Assembly (NCBI GenBank): GCA_030544235.1 | Contig: CM060466.1 | Location: 17,665,092-17,729,091 of the forward strand | Source: Lepturacanthus savala | Lineage: Eukaryota > Chordata > Actinopteri > Scombriformes > Trichiuridae | Reading direction: 5' to 3' | Length of the DNA stretch: 64,000 bases | The notes under the pieces: generated by a model | The model's database searches: none | What the model was told of the DNA's origin: nothing | Seen by the model: only the letters and a program-made list of their open reading frames with translations | Shown here: positions 22,151 through 34,885 of the stretch, piece by piece | Position numbering within the stretch: the stretch's first letter is position 1 | How the letters are laid out: the number at the start of each line of letters is the position of its first letter | Program-made: the position numbers and the translations under genes

Positions 22151-24780
22151 ACATCCCCATTGCCTTTAATGGTCAATGGTCAAATATGTATTTAAAGACA
22201 GTTTTATCCCACTGATATATATATATATGGCTCTGAAGAAGAGTAGCAATACATGTCCTCTTCATCCACTGTGGCAGTGACGATATTGGTGAGATCAGCA
22301 GCTTCCAGCATGACTAAATGTATTATTGGGTGGCTCCTTGCTTTTACATCACATTTATATTGCATCGCACAACAGAAACATGAAGCTAGCCGCTAGCTAG
22401 TAAAAAATAACAAAACGTTAATTTACTAAAGAGGTAGATATTTCCCCTAAGAGGTGTCAGAGGGTTAAAAGAAGTGCTACTAAATACCACACTCACACTT
22501 TGGTGGCCATAAACATGATTCTGAATAAATTCTGATGTCTCTGTGTAAGCTGGATGAGTAACTAAGCACATGTTTGCTAATATCTGTTTGCAATAAACTT
22601 TAAAAGCTTTTATGTCAGCATCGTGTTCACAGTTTGTTTCACGACTAATGGCATAAAAATTAAATAATGCTGGTTAAATAAAAGTAGAAACGCCACAATG
22701 TAAAAGCCCTTCATTAGAATCAAACCCTGCCCTCATTACCAAGTCATACTTTCACACTCATAATGTACTTTTTTAATTTGCACCTTCAGAAACTTTCACC
22801 TTACTGCTGGATTGCAAAAGATAAGACATTATAAGTCTGTGTGGTTATTAACCTTGGTTTTCATCTACACGTGGAACTGTTAATATTTGATGATGACATT
22901 AACCACAGCAACACCTGCCAGTTGATAAACCTGCTCATATGTCATGATCATTTATCAACAAAAGAACAGCAAGTAATTAATTCATGTTTTCTTGCAATTT
23001 CCAATTAATACTTCCTGCTAACTCATTGGTAACACCTGGGGGCCTGACTAATGCCTGGAATGGTCATTACCATCCCATAAGGTTCTCATGCCATATGAAC
23101 GATCCTCACTACTCCATGTTTAGGATGGACTTTAGATGCAGCTTGATAACAGGAAGTACTGTAGTCGACACCTTGGTGTGAGGTAAGTGAAGGTTATGGT
23201 TCCATCACTGTGACCTGTTACAAAGTATTAAAACAGCTCTTAATTATAGTGCTGCATCATACACCACATCGCTGTTTGTACATATGATGAAGATGCTAAA
23301 TGGAGCCTTGTGTAACAGATGCCATAGCAACCACCTGAACAATGATGCACATTTGTAGGATTATGCATGAAAACCTGTACAGAGCATTTTATAAGATATA
23401 ATAGGGACTGTTTCATATTTCTTTTTTCCTCTGCTATTTTTTTTTCAAAATCAAACAGATTGAAACAAATGTTAAAATTCCCAAGTGGTGTGTTTTCTTC
23501 CCAGCCCGGTCATTCGTTTATCAATTTGATTGATTACTCAGCTGTGCTTGTGCCAGTTGATAACGAGTAACTTTGACAGCTGTGCTCAAGAGGATGAATT
23601 TAGAACAGGTGATTAAACTTTAGCTGCACTATGTGTGTATTAAATGGTTTTGATGCACACCTGCTGGCCAATCAGAAAAAAAAGGTATTTTCCTAGATGA
23701 TATTATCACTTAATTATTTACCTTGTCAGCTGTTTTGTCACATATTGTTGGAACATGAGTTGAACTTAATTCAGCTTCTCATTCCACCACCCAAACATTC
23801 AGATGAGCAAATCTCATATACCAAGACTGAACTGCAGATCATTCATTTTTTTGTTTGTATGTGACTAATTCTGTTTTATTTAAATACACATGTCAAATTG
23901 AATACATTGCTCTCATCTACGTTGCTCTCGTCAATACGTGTAGTTTCTTGATGTGCTGATGAAAGAAGTCTTCTTCACATAAAAAAATCTTTATTCCCAA
24001 AAAGACAATGTCAAAAAATGCAGAATCTTTGGGAGCCTCTGTGCCAATATGAGACCTCTCTCTATTCATCCCAAACATCTTCTTATATACTGCTCTCATG
24101 TCCACACCTTCAGACATTCCAGAGTCACCTGTGCATCTGTTCAAACTATCTATTTGGTCAAGCCAATTTACCATGAGATCCTATTTCCAGCTGGCCAGTT
24201 GCTGTATAGGTCTGGGTCCTTGTTTTTAACAGTGATCGGTGGTTGGGTTCAATGCCATTTTCTCAGATCTTGGTATAATAATTGATTATGCATAAGACCT
24301 GACAAACAAGTTTGAAGGCGCAATCAGTGGTTGTCATTTCCTGCTGAGTCTATGTTATAATTTTTTATTTTCTCCAGATTACATGCAAATTGCATACAAG
24401 ACAGTAGGCTGTGCTATATTTAGCATATTTGATTAGGTCTATTGGAATTTATTGGGTCTGTAATGACCTGACCCGTTTCAGAGTTTGGATCTCTCTCTGT
24501 CTGGTACCTCAGTCATGCATCAGGTAAAGTTTGTCATATTTAGGGTAAAATCAGTTCCATAGAGTTTATGCTTGCAGTGGGTCAAACATTTTTTTCAGAC
24601 CTGCAAAGACCTCTAGATGGTTGGAAGTAAATTCCTGACTGTCTTTTCTTTGCATTATGGCTAAGGCCATTTCCTGTTTGAACATAACAAAGCCTCAATT
24701 AAGGTCCAAAGGTCAATAACGTAATCGCTATCTGAGTTAACTGGACTGATTTCCCTGATCTCATTATCAACATCTACATT
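22151..24780. other. No gene seen
   Basis: A 2.6-kb AT-rich stretch. No exon, RNA gene or mobile element recognised. Confidence 0.5.
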
Positions 24781-24784
24781 ATGG

Positions 24785-25005
24785 AAGAACCGGAGCACTC
24801 ACTGCAATCCAGGCCTTATCACCCAGCATCAGTGATCAACCTCACTAATGATCTTGTGGCTGAATGAGTCAGGATTCAAATCATGTTCCAAGGCCTCCAG
24901 GAGAGTGCAAGCCTATCAATGCCCATGCTTTTGGAATGAGATGCTAAGTAGCCAAATATCGATTTCATGTTCAGGTGTCCACATAACTTATGGCCATATT
25001 TAATA
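24785..25005 (+). pseudogene. Tc1-like transposase C-terminus and 3' end
   Basis: The plus strand gives RPYHPASVINLTNDLVAE, a stop, then a degraded stretch, matching the 'RARPxHPxSVxDLTNALVAEW' segment near the end of a common fish Tc1 transposase. It continues into CTTTTGGAATGAGATGCTAA and ends CAGGTGTCCACATAACTTAT followed by GGCCATAT, the familiar 3' terminal repeat of that family ('GTGTCCACAAACTTTTGGCCATATAGT'). The catalytic core and 5' half are missing. Opposite strand and different subfamily features set it apart from the remnant at 25800. Confidence 0.85.
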
Positions 25006-25185
25006 TAACGTATTGTTTTTGTACATTTGGTGCATGTTTCAGCACTCTTCCCACATTCCAGTAAGGTCACAGTTTGATACAGACACTTTAATCTTCCTCT
25101 CACAATAGGCACACTCAGACACACACACACACCTAGCATTTCATTACTTATTGGTACAGCCATTGACCTCGCTGTTCAATCAATT

Positions 25186-25220
25186 GTGTGCGCGCGCACA
25201 CACACACACACACACACACA
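25186..25220. repeat. GTGTGCGCGCGCACAC palindrome and CA run
   Basis: A perfect 16-bp alternating purine-pyrimidine palindrome (25186-25201) continues into a CA run to 25220. Alternating CG/CA DNA is the classic Z-DNA-prone sequence. Confidence 0.9.
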
Positions 25221-25369
25221 AGCACATACACACAAAGTCACAGTCACAGAGCAGGGATTAATCAGAACTTTGACCTAAACCCTAATTGCAGACCCAGCAG
25301 TATTTCCTGCTGATTTGTTATCTCTTTATTGTGCAAAGTCTGTTCTTTTTCCATGAAACAAGACTCTCT

Positions 25370-25375
<6 letters not shown>

Positions 25376-25430
<55 letters not shown>
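25376..25430. repeat. (AG)n microsatellite, 55 bp
   Basis: Pure AG run. Mirror-symmetric polypurine tracts of this kind can form triplex (H-DNA). Confidence 0.97.
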
Positions 25431-25433
<3 letters not shown>

Positions 25434-25799
25434 AGTGGGGGGCGATGTGTGTGTAATACCAACCAATCAGGGGAAATCAGATTGGAGTACATCTTCCTAT
25501 CCTTCACTCTTGTCCCTTCTACTCGTCGCCTCTTATCTCTCCTTTTATTATCTTCACCCTGCACTCACCTACTCTTCCACATCCAGCCTCCAATTTACCC
25601 CCAATTTCCTCTTCTCTCTTATTCTGTCCAATTCTGGCCTCATCTCCCTTCCTCTCCCAGCTGTGAGAGCATTTTGTAGTCAAGAGGGTTCATGGTAACT
25701 CTTGTACAGTTTGTTGCTTGGACGAGTATCCTCAAGTGATTCAAGTGTTATAGACCGTCAGTATGTTTCAGTGTGTCTCTCTTTACTTTACACTGTGTG
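25431..25799. other. No gene seen; pyrimidine-rich
   Basis: C/T-rich on the plus strand from about 25495 to 25660. The overlapping ORFs over it have no motif. Confidence 0.5.
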
Positions 25800-26110
25800 T
25801 AAGTGATTTGAATTTGTGATTCCCAAACCATGGCCGTTAATATGCTGCCATAACAGCCTCCACTGCTATGTAAAGGGTTTCCTGACATTTTTTTACCAAA
25901 CTGAGTGAGGGATTTTCTCCCATTCAGCCTCACAGATGTGTTGTATGGAACTGAGGTCAAATTCTTCTGTACCAAACTGGAAAACAATTTCTTCATGGAG
26001 CTTGCATCCCCTCTGCTCAAGGGCTCAGTTGCATGTTGAAACACCAACCTTTCTCAAAATTGGACTTGCACTACTTTAATTGTATCATGAAGCATTAAGA
26101 TGCCCCTTAA
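25800..26110 (-). pseudogene. Tc1-like transposase remnant
   Basis: Minus-strand fragments align in order with the second half of a fish Tc1 transposase: LVFQHATEPLSRG (pattern 'FLFQHDNAPVHKA', in which the catalytic Asp is lost), SSMKKLFSSLV ('SIKKWFSEFGVEELDW'), EWEKIPHS, and KKCQETLYIAVEAVMAAY ('LVESLPRRVEAVIAAKG'). These lie in different frames, with the region holding the 'SPDLNPIEHLWD' motif deleted. The 99-residue ORF over 25748-26047 is only one frame of this wreck. Confidence 0.68.
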
Positions 26111-29016
26111 TCCCCAGGATATAAGATTTCTCTCTTAAACCATGATGAAACATCATAGGATCAGTTGTACACTAAATAAAATATTTTGATATTCACATAC
26201 AGTATAATTTGGCCATGTATATCTATATGCTGCCTGGCAAAGCCAAAACTCAATAAAGATTTGATTAAAAAGTTTTTTTCTTTTCTTTTTTTTTTTTTTT
26301 TTTTTTTTACTGTAGATAAGGTCTTCAGGGTTCACTTCATTAGAGTTTCCCAATTCCTTTTTAACACATTATATTTGAATCTACCATAGTAGCAGTGTTT
26401 TGATCATTTCCATTTCAAGAATCTATATCTTTGTGTTTGTCTTTCATTGGTTTCAAGGTCAGCGGGATTCCTGGAGTTGCTTTTGTCATAGTCCCCAAAA
26501 CATAACTCTCAACCCCCGACAGGTGGCTGTTAAAAGTTGAGCTGTTTCATCTTTGACAGAAAAAAAAAAATCTGACTAGCTGGATTTCATGTCACCTACA
26601 ATAGACATCAACAGTGGCATGTTTTCAAAAGGTTTTCAAAACGAAGAGTGTCAAAAACATGCTTGGGATCTTCTCAATGTGTCAATATGTTTCAGACTGT
26701 TTCATCTTTTTGTTCACTTCCGTCGACCTGACAGCGTAGTTCCTCAGTGCCTCAATCTTTGCTCTTATTTTTTTCATTCTTTCTTTTTTCATTTTTTTTT
26801 AAAAATATTTTTCCTTCCCTTCTCTTGTTCTGTCCCCCCTGCACCTCTGAACTCCCATCACACCTCATGTTCACATTTACAGCTTATTTCTTCAATAGGA
26901 ACTGAATGTAGGATACTGTAATGTATAGTATTTATATAATATTTATCACTTATCGAATTGGGATTTGGTGTTGAAATCCTCCCAGAATCCTCCTTCCGAA
27001 AAAACTCATGGAAGCAAATGTTTGACTTTCTTCACTGGCCCTTCTTTTACTCAACAGCTCCACACCATTTGCCCCTAGACAGGTAGCAAACAAACATTTT
27101 TATGTGAGCTGGAAGCAGCTGCCTGTGGTTTTTATACGGGTGTTTGGTCAGAGCTCTAGGACTCCATAAGGGCTGCAAACAATAACTCTACCACAGCCAT
27201 TTGACTTTAATAGACATGTAATAAATTTAAGATCTGGAATTAATTTTTACACTATGTTTCAAACCATTAAAGGACATATGGTTTGTGACTTCCTGTTGTT
27301 GAAGGAAATACTATATTGCGGTTCTGCAGATAATAAAAAAGTCGAGAGAAAATGAGCCTATTGCAATAATATATTGATGAGCAGTTTAATGTCAGAAATA
27401 ATACTATGAATGTTACCTAATCATGTATTGTAAAGATTACTGGCTAAGATATATTCTGTTTAAATGGTAATAATAGCATAATTTATTATGGATCATAAGG
27501 ATGAGAGGAATGAGGGGCAACCAAACTGAACACATGGATGAAATGAGGCCAGACTTTAGCCACATTTACAGTCCGCAAATGATATTAAAAAGGAAGCCAG
27601 ATTAGACACATATAACAATAATATAAGAGCATTATAAAAACATTACTATTAACTTTTTACCAGCCAGGCTAATTTCAAAAAGATGCCAGTCGCCACCAGT
27701 ATTTTGGACTGGTTTACTGATCTACAATCCCAGGATAGTTTGTTATATGAATATGCAATCAGTGAATATATGAACAGAAAAAAAATGGAGTTTCTAGTTT
27801 TAGATAGCAAAAATAAATAATTTTCTACTTGGTGCATTCAACACTTAAAAAATCCACTTTTCTGACAAAAAGCTGAGAAAACTTTTTTTTTTACAATTTT
27901 ATAAACAGGCAGTTTGAGACATCCACTTAAAATTTCTATTTTGTTCCATATAATCATTCCTTTTTTTTTTTTTTTGTAAACAGAAAGTCATGGTCATGTT
28001 TGCCAGTATCATCTCTGGAAAGTGGGGAAGGGGAACATGGCCTTAAATCACTTCGCTGTGTGTCTGTATATAAATCAGAGTTACTGTCTCTAGTATAACT
28101 TTAAGATGATTTAGCTCATTTTAAGGTTCTCATCCATCAAGACAGCAGCCATTACAAGAAGAAGGTACACCGACACCAACGTGTGGAAGTCCTGAGGCTG
28201 GTTGCCTCTACCTGTTATAGCAGTCACAACAACAGCCAGAGTCCCAGCTACAAGGTCACCTGTGACCTTATACTTGAATACACGTACTTATACATGTCTT
28301 ATAATGAAAAGTATCAATTTTCATCACTGTTGTCTGAATTGTGATTATTGCTGACCTACAGGGTCAATTTGATCCAAAGGAGTGACAAAAGAAAAAAAAA
28401 ACAGACCGAACCAGAGAATTTGGACATTTTTCTTGACTATGAGTCAATCGTGAAAAAGTTTATAAACTAGACACACAAGTGTCTTTTTCTGTTGTATTTA
28501 ATCGCTCTCGCTGTTACCACCAGTGACTGCAGATGTTTCCAAATCAACCAGGACAAGAGATTGTAAGGAATATGCCATGTGCAACATATCTCTAATTTAT
28601 ATACACACATACAGTATATCTGTGTAATTTGTTTGTTTGTTGTTGTTTGTTATTTTTGTCTGCTAGTATTTCCTCTGTGGTTCCACCCTGGACTCATCTG
28701 TTCTGTAATCATTAACAGCACCAGCAGACCTGGTCACTTGATTGGTGAGATGTTTTGCCTTGTGTAACCTTCCTTCCCTGTATGTGATCATTCCTCAGAG
28801 CAGAGCAGGCTGGATGAGGATGATAGTATATCTACAGATTATTGGCTGTCTGGCAGGCTGATAATGGGAGTGGCAACGAGCATGAGTCCACAGAGGCTAA
28901 ATAGTGATGGATGAATAGGTATGATATCGCATCAATTATTAATGAACCCCCTTGTTATTAATCACCTAAAGGCCATGTGTTCGCCACTTTGTGTTGTGTA
29001 TGTGGGTGTGTGTGCA

Positions 29017-29023
<7 letters not shown>
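26111..29023. other. No gene seen; poly-T tracts
   Basis: T runs at 26286-26308 and near 27960-27975. Otherwise nearly 3 kb of AT-rich DNA with no recognisable exon or element. The 110-residue ORF at 26589-26921 is Phe-rich from T-rich DNA and shows no motif. Confidence 0.5.

Positions 29024-29045
<22 letters not shown>
29024..29045. repeat. (AG)n microsatellite
   Basis: Short AG run preceded by imperfect GT repeats from about 28990. Confidence 0.95.
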
Positions 29046-29047
<2 letters not shown>

Positions 29048-30450
29048 GAGTGGGAGAGAAAAATGCATTAAAGTGAAAGCCATTTTGTTCAGAGATAGCA
29101 AAGATATACATGTATGTGTGCATGTGTGCCTGTGCAGTACATGTACAAGCCTCTTACTATGCGCCATGGGCTCTGTGGACTCTGAAGTATTGCATTATTC
29201 AGGCGGAGCGTAAGGGGCGGGATGAGCTGTTACCTACATCATGCTTTCACGATTATGTTCGGATTTGCGTCAGCGTGATGGATTTCCAAATGAAGAAGCG
29301 TCTTCTCTGCATTTCAACTTGTTTATCCTGCCTGTGGAGAGAAACATACACCACCGCCTGCCACATCAGGAGCTCATTATCAACCACTGTTGTTCAGAGC
29401 CTGTCAGGGGGTCCAAGAACAAAACCATTATGTAATGGCCTTAGATAAAATAAGATCTTTTTTCCTTAGACATATCCGTGTACATCATGCTGCTGTTTCT
29501 TTATTCTCACTTGCTATGTTTTTTTTTTTTTTATCCTTTCTTTTACTTTTTGCCATAATCACTGTGATGCATTAATATGTTAAATTTACTGTTGATGGTA
29601 AATTGTGTTTTCTATGTGCATGATTATAAAGTGCTTCCCAATAAATGTTATTACCAAAACAGAATAAATGTACTAAAAGAACAACATAGAAATGGGCAAC
29701 AAACAAACATCAAACAAAAATGTGCTACACCCAAAACATCAAAAGTAGGTAACAAGTGCAAAAGAAACAGATCACAAAAGGCCATCTGCAAACAATCAAA
29801 CACATAATAATATAAGTTACAGTGCAGTTGCTGTGGTAAATAAAAGGCAGCAATAGATAAGTCTGAAAAACAGAAAGCAACCGTGATGATTTGCTGCTCT
29901 GTTTAGTATTATTGTAAATGAAATATTTTATAGCTTTGGATTGTTGGTATAATAAGATTGATTGACAAGACATTCATCTTACTTCAAGGTAAGTGTAGTA
30001 AAACCTTGCATTTCTTAAGCCTTAGTTACAGTTCTCCAACAATCTGATAAAAGTCACAAGTCCAGCTAAAAGTACCAACCAACTGATGTTGGGTTGCCCC
30101 GAGTAAGCAAAAGCAACATGGCTCAGCATGAGAAAAGATGCACGAAAACAAGGACAAAAATAAAATAAGCGGAGCAAGAGATGCTGGGATTTAAAATGTG
30201 GTGACAAGAAAATAAAGAAAATAATGGAAAACTCTGAAGAAGTAGATGTTGCAACTGATGAAACATTATTACAGAGCCTCTTTTTAACTTGCTTGCTGGT
30301 TATGCTGCTACAACACATTATGGATGTCAGGGTTCAATATTCCACATGCTTCTATAAATCTCCAAATATATGAGAAAAAGAGATAATGAGAGTGATGCTG
30401 TGTTTATAAGGAGGTACAAGGTTGCAAATGTCCACATTTGGAGCTGTAAG
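29046..30450. other. No gene seen
   Basis: The 112-residue ORF at 29110-29448 and its neighbours carry no recognisable domain. A poly-T tract lies near 29519-29532. Confidence 0.5.
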
Positions 30451-30458
30451 TGTTGGGT

Positions 30459-30773
30459 TAGTGCCGGATTAAGAATTCATGGTGACCGAGGCAAACATTG
30501 TTCATTCATCTAAAAATAGAAATAGAAAATATAGAAATAGATATAGAAATAGAAATATACAAACTGTTTGAGGGGCACTGAGCACTGAGCTTGAGGCATT
30601 AAAAAGAAAAAAGAAACGCCAAAAACACAGTTTGATTATTTATTTTATTTTTTTTTGGTGCCCATTGTTCCAATTTATTTAAATATTTATTTTCTATCAC
30701 TGTTGTTCCAAATACAAATACAATATGACTGTCCTTGGTGTTCAATTGCCCAGTTACAGTTAATCCAGCCCTG
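30459..30773. mobile_element. hAT MITE, 315 bp
   Basis: Inverted ends TAGTGCCGGATTAAG (from 30459) and, in reverse, CAGGGCTGGATTAAC (to 30773), which match the CAGGGCCGGATTAA ends of a known hAT group. The flanking octamers TGTTGGGT (30451-30458) and GGTTGTGT (30774-30781) agree at 6 of 8, fitting an 8-bp target duplication. Internal sequence is A-rich on the left and T-rich on the right with no coding remains. Confidence 0.75.
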
Positions 30774-30781
30774 GGTTGTGT

Positions 30782-31094
30782 AGCTGGTTAGATAATTTAC
30801 CTGCAGAAACCTGAGAAAGTACACAAGCAGCAGATCACATATTTATCTGGCCCCTTTAAGCCAAAGTATGATCTTTCTCTTAATGCCTTGATTCCACAGG
30901 AAGCATTACTAATTAACCAAGTGCAGGATGTGCTAAAATGATGATATTTGACAGTCTGGGATGAGAATCTGGTATATTACTGCAGTCCCCAAGGAAATCC
31001 CCTAAAATATTTTAAAATGTCCTATAATCTATCACATTACTACTTAAATGCAAATTGGGATGAAGTTTGACTTTTAAAATTAATGATATTTGCA
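30782..31094. other. No gene seen
   Basis: Spacer between the hAT MITE and the LINE. It may contain the decayed 5' side of the LINE, but I cannot show it. Confidence 0.5.
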
Positions 31095-31095
31095 G

Positions 31096-32680
31096 ATCCC
31101 AATAATGGAACCGGTAAAGGTTTTAAATGACATTCTCAATGCATCAGATAAAGGATTTATCTCCATTCTTGTTAAACCTTAGTACTGCATTTGACATCAT
31201 CAATCATCAGATCTTAGTACAGAGATAGGAGCATTTTATCTGTATGAAAGGGACTGCATTAAGCTGGCTTAAGTCATATCTCTCAGATTGTTTCCTATTT
31301 GTTCCAATTTCTTCATGTTAACATTTTTTTTCAATCCATACAAAAGTTAGACATGGACTTCCACAAGGTTCTGTGCTTAAACCAATACTTTTCACCCTTG
31401 ATATGCTTCGTTTAGGTAAAACTATTAGAAAAACACACACAATGCTGCGCTTAATTTCCATTGTTACGCAGATAATACACAATTGTATATGTCTATGAAG
31501 CAAAATGATGCCAACCACTTAGCAAAACTTAAAGCATGTCTTAAGGATATAAAATTCTGAATGCCCTGCAGCTTTCTGCTACTAAACTCAGATAAAACTG
31601 AAGTTATTGTGCTTGGGCCTGAAAACCTCAGAAATTCAATATCCAGTGATTTAGCTACTTTGGGTGGCATTTCATTGGCTTCCAGCACTACTGTAAGCAA
31701 TCTGTGAGTCATTTTTGATCATGATATGTTCTTCACTGCCCACATTAACACATTTCTAGGACTGCCAGCGTGACCTACGCACATAGCAAAGGTCAGGCGC
31801 TTCCTGTATCTAAAAGATGCTGAAAAGCTTGTCAATGCATTTGTTATTACAGGCTAGATTACTGCAATTCTTTATTGTCAAGGTGCTTGAAAATTATCTA
31901 AGGATGTTCCAACTGATACAGAATGCTGCTGCAGGCACTACAGGAAGGGATCATATCTCACTAGTATTAGCTTCTCTGCATTGACTGCCTGTGAAATCAA
32001 GAATAGAATCAGAATCTTCATGCTCAAGCTCATAGTTCCGTATCATCCATCGAGAACACAGCGTTCTCAAAATGCAGCTTATTAGAGGTTCCCAGAATTC
32101 CTAAATTTAAAATGGTAGGTAGAGCCTTCAGCTACCAGGCTCCTCCCCTGTGGAATTGCCTTCCTGTTACCCTTCCTACATTTTAGAACACGTTAATACT
32201 TTCCTTTTTGAAGAAGCTTATAGGTAGGACTGACCCTGGCTGGCCTACAACACTGGTATACTGTGATAGGTTTAGACTGCTGGGACTTCATGAGATACTC
32301 TGAGCTTCTCTTTCTGAGCTTCACTTTCCTTCAGTCATTGGAGGGTCTGATGCTGATGAGTTCACCTGGAAGCTGCAATACAGTATATTCCTGTTATTAT
32401 AATGAATGTCATACTCAACTATTTTCCCTTTCTAAATGTACTGTATGTACATTTAAATGTCCATCCTGGAAGAGGGATCCTCTCATCTGTTACTCTTCCT
32501 GAGGTTTTTTTTCCTCTTTTCTTCCCTGTTAATATTGTTAATTTCTTTGTCTTGTGGGGGTCTAAGGACAGGGCATGTCATGTTTCTGTTGCACAAACTG
32601 TAAAAACCATAGAGGTGAATCCGTGATTTGTGATTTTGGGCTATACAATTAAAACTGGTTTGTTTTAACTTGAATATATT
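31096..32680 (+). pseudogene. L2-like LINE: reverse transcriptase pseudogene plus 3' UTR
   Basis: A 5'-truncated non-LTR retrotransposon. In order the plus strand shows VLNDILNASDKGFISILVK, then STAFDIINHQILVQ ('DLSAAFDTVDHxILL'), MKGTALSWLKSYLSD, VRHGLPQGSVLKPILFTLDM (motif 'GVPQGSVLGPLLF'), HCYADNTQLYMSMK (the YADD catalytic box with its second Asp changed to Asn), FLLLNSDKTEVIVLGPENLR, DAEKLVNAFVIT, and MVGRAFSYQAPPLWNCLPV near 32110. Frameshifts and stops separate them. The 3' region has CATCCTGGAAGAGGGATCCT (from about 32462) and GATTTGTGATTTTGGGCTAT (near 32624), a tail shared with 34650-34885. It copied RNA to DNA at the insertion site when alive; it is dead now. Clade (L2/Maui-like) is from memory of the family pattern. 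Confidence 0.88.
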
Positions 32681-33610
32681 CTCCAGAATAGTTGTTTTTT
32701 TCCTCTCTTTGAATTACTCTCCCTCTTACATACAACCTGATATTCTGGAGTTAAGGAACACACCATCTGTTTAGAAACCAGCAACTGGAGACATTTACAC
32801 TCTCCCACTTCCAAGCATTCACTATTAGCTATTAACCTCCTGCTGAGGATAGCTAAAGAAATGCAGCCTGAAGCATTCAGTGGTTAAGTGTGAATAATGT
32901 TCCTTAAAAGAAAGAAAAGATCCATAAACAACATAGTACTATAGAAATAAACATAAGAATATGATTATTTGAATTGTTCTAAACATGCTGCTCCACAGGA
33001 AGCAACTCTAGTTGCAGAATATTAATCCTCACATCCTATTTATTAATGAATTTGGGCGCTGTGTCCTCTGAACATCCGGATGCATTTCAAGATGCTGTCA
33101 TGATTGAAAGGAGGTGTGTTTGTGTGTTTTTCAGCTTTACTGAACATTGCATCAGTATTGCAAAATCTGCTTTGAAGGGAATCCAATGTTTCCTCACAAA
33201 GTTGCTCTCATGTGACAGCTCATATCCGTTTAAGTGTAAAAGAACGAGCACAAGAGGTATTTTAGTCAGACACTTTAATGTCTGAAACAAATCAATCCAA
33301 TGGCATTACTAAATCCTGAAATAGAAAGTTACAAATGCATCAATGGCTTCTAAACAAACTCTTTTTGTAACTAAATACTTTTACAGTGCTTAGTTCCTAT
33401 GCTCTGAAACTTTTTTTTTTTTTTTTTAAGATTTTCTTGATTGCTAAATAACTCAGTGACTTTGTGGGCTATCTGTCTGTTTTATATTGAGCTTCATTAT
33501 CACAGAAATCTGGCCACCAATCCAAAGTAAGTAAAGGCTTTTCCTTATTATTATAATTACAAAAAAAGAAAAAAAAATCCACTTGAAACCATAAAATCAA
33601 CCTTAATGTT
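32681..33610. other. No gene seen
   Basis: AT-rich. A T tract lies at 33411-33427. The opposing ORFs at 33046-33290 have no motif. Confidence 0.5.
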
Positions 33611-33611
33611 A

Positions 33612-34061
33612 AATGTCATGCACATGTCAACACAGAAGGCCATTTTAGGCAATCGCAATGCTAAAGTGCTCCACAAGTCTCCATGGATACAACTTACTGT
33701 TTACTGTTGCAAAAAACAATGTCGACAAGAAATTGACATCCATCTTTTGCAGAAATTATGTCTACCAAAGACAAAAGTTGATCAGACAGTTGCAAGAGCT
33801 TGGCTTGGAATAGGTACATATGAAAAGCATTTCATTTTTGTAACTGAAGTCCAGGGTGACCTTTTTTGAAAGTCCGGATTCAGCAGACATGTGTGGACAT
33901 CGAAACCTCAATTTCTTGTCAACATTGACACACTGCGTGATGGTAAACAGTAAGTTGTATCCATGGAGACGTGTGGAGCACTCTACTCTTGTAAATGGCT
34001 AAAATTCCCTTTCTGTTAGGATTGCTATCGCCAACTACTGCTTTGGCATGTGCATGACATT
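33612..34061. mobile_element. 450-bp foldback (long inverted repeat) element
   Basis: The outermost 15 bp are perfect inverses (AATGTCATGCACATG at 33612, CATGTGCATGACATT ending 34061). Deeper blocks also pair: about 33664-33704 with 33943-33983, where GTAAACAGTAAGTTGTATCC recurs and only about two of 41 positions differ, and CAATGTCGACAAGAAATTGA (33718-33737) with its inverse TCAATTTCTTGTCAACATTG (33907-33926), one mismatch. The loop is about 170 bp. The outer arms also share GCATTTT/AAATGG-type blocks. No transposase was seen. Likely a foldback MITE of unknown superfamily. Confidence 0.82.
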
Positions 34062-34645
34062 GAGATGGATTTTGTGGCTTCATGTCAGGATAGATATTGT
34101 TATCACACCAGTGGGATTTTGTTTAACCAGGTGCTATAAAACTTTGGTTTCAAAAACACCCTTGTTCGTGTAGACTAGGCCTTAATCTCTACATTGTCTG
34201 CAGAATCCCTGTCTACAGGTCAACATCTGGTCCTTTGCTGTTCAGTCTGTAATCAAGTGGCCATGTTTTAATCACACAACTGCAAATGTGGTAGGTCTTT
34301 GGTGCAAAAGACTGTGTAGACATATCCGAGCACACTGGCTGCTATGGCTTGTGTAATGGAGCTTAGTAATCATTCAGACAGGAAGACTAGTTTGCATGCT
34401 TAGACCGTACGTTTAATTCTGCTTCTGTTTTCACATCTCTTATGCTATTCCCATAATTCCTTGTTGTCATTTCCCTGCCTGTCAAATTAACAGAGCAGCT
34501 GGTCAGATCTGCTAGTCACATATAACCAATAGCATAGTGACATCTCCCTCCCCTGTCAGCCTATCATCTTGCTTCTGTCTATATTATAGAATGTTATGGT
34601 TCGGCAATCTGCAATTTGTGTTTGTCATCATCCTGTTCATATGTG
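34062..34645. other. No gene seen
   Basis: Nothing recognisable. Part of it may be the upstream portion of the LINE tail that follows. Confidence 0.5.
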
Positions 34646-34649
34646 TCAT

Positions 34650-34885
34650 TCTGTGATTTGTGTTATGTTCTGTACACAACATCTATTCCAAGTCTGTCTA
34701 TCCTGGAAGAGCGATCCCTTCTCTGTTGCTTTTCCATTTACTTTTTTCCCTGTTTAAGGTGTTTTTTAGGGAGTTTTTCCTTATACTGTTGGAGGTTCTA
34801 GTGCCAGGGATGTTGTATTGCTGTACACACTGTCAAGCCCCCTGAGGGAAATCTGCGATTTGTGATTTAGGGCTATCAAATTGAC
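34650..34885 (+). mobile_element. L2-like LINE 3' tail
   Basis: TATCCTGGAAGAGCGATCCC, GGGAGTTTTTCCTTATACTG, CCCCCTGAGGGAAATCTGCG and ATTTGTGATTTAGGGCTATC appear in the same order as in the 3' UTR of the LINE at 31096-32680. This is a severely 5'-truncated copy, typical of failed reverse transcription. Confidence 0.8.

Noticed and set aside
25329..25679. 116-residue plus-strand ORF
   Set aside because: Contains an Arg-Glu run from the AG microsatellite, then composition-driven Leu/Ser from C/T-rich DNA.
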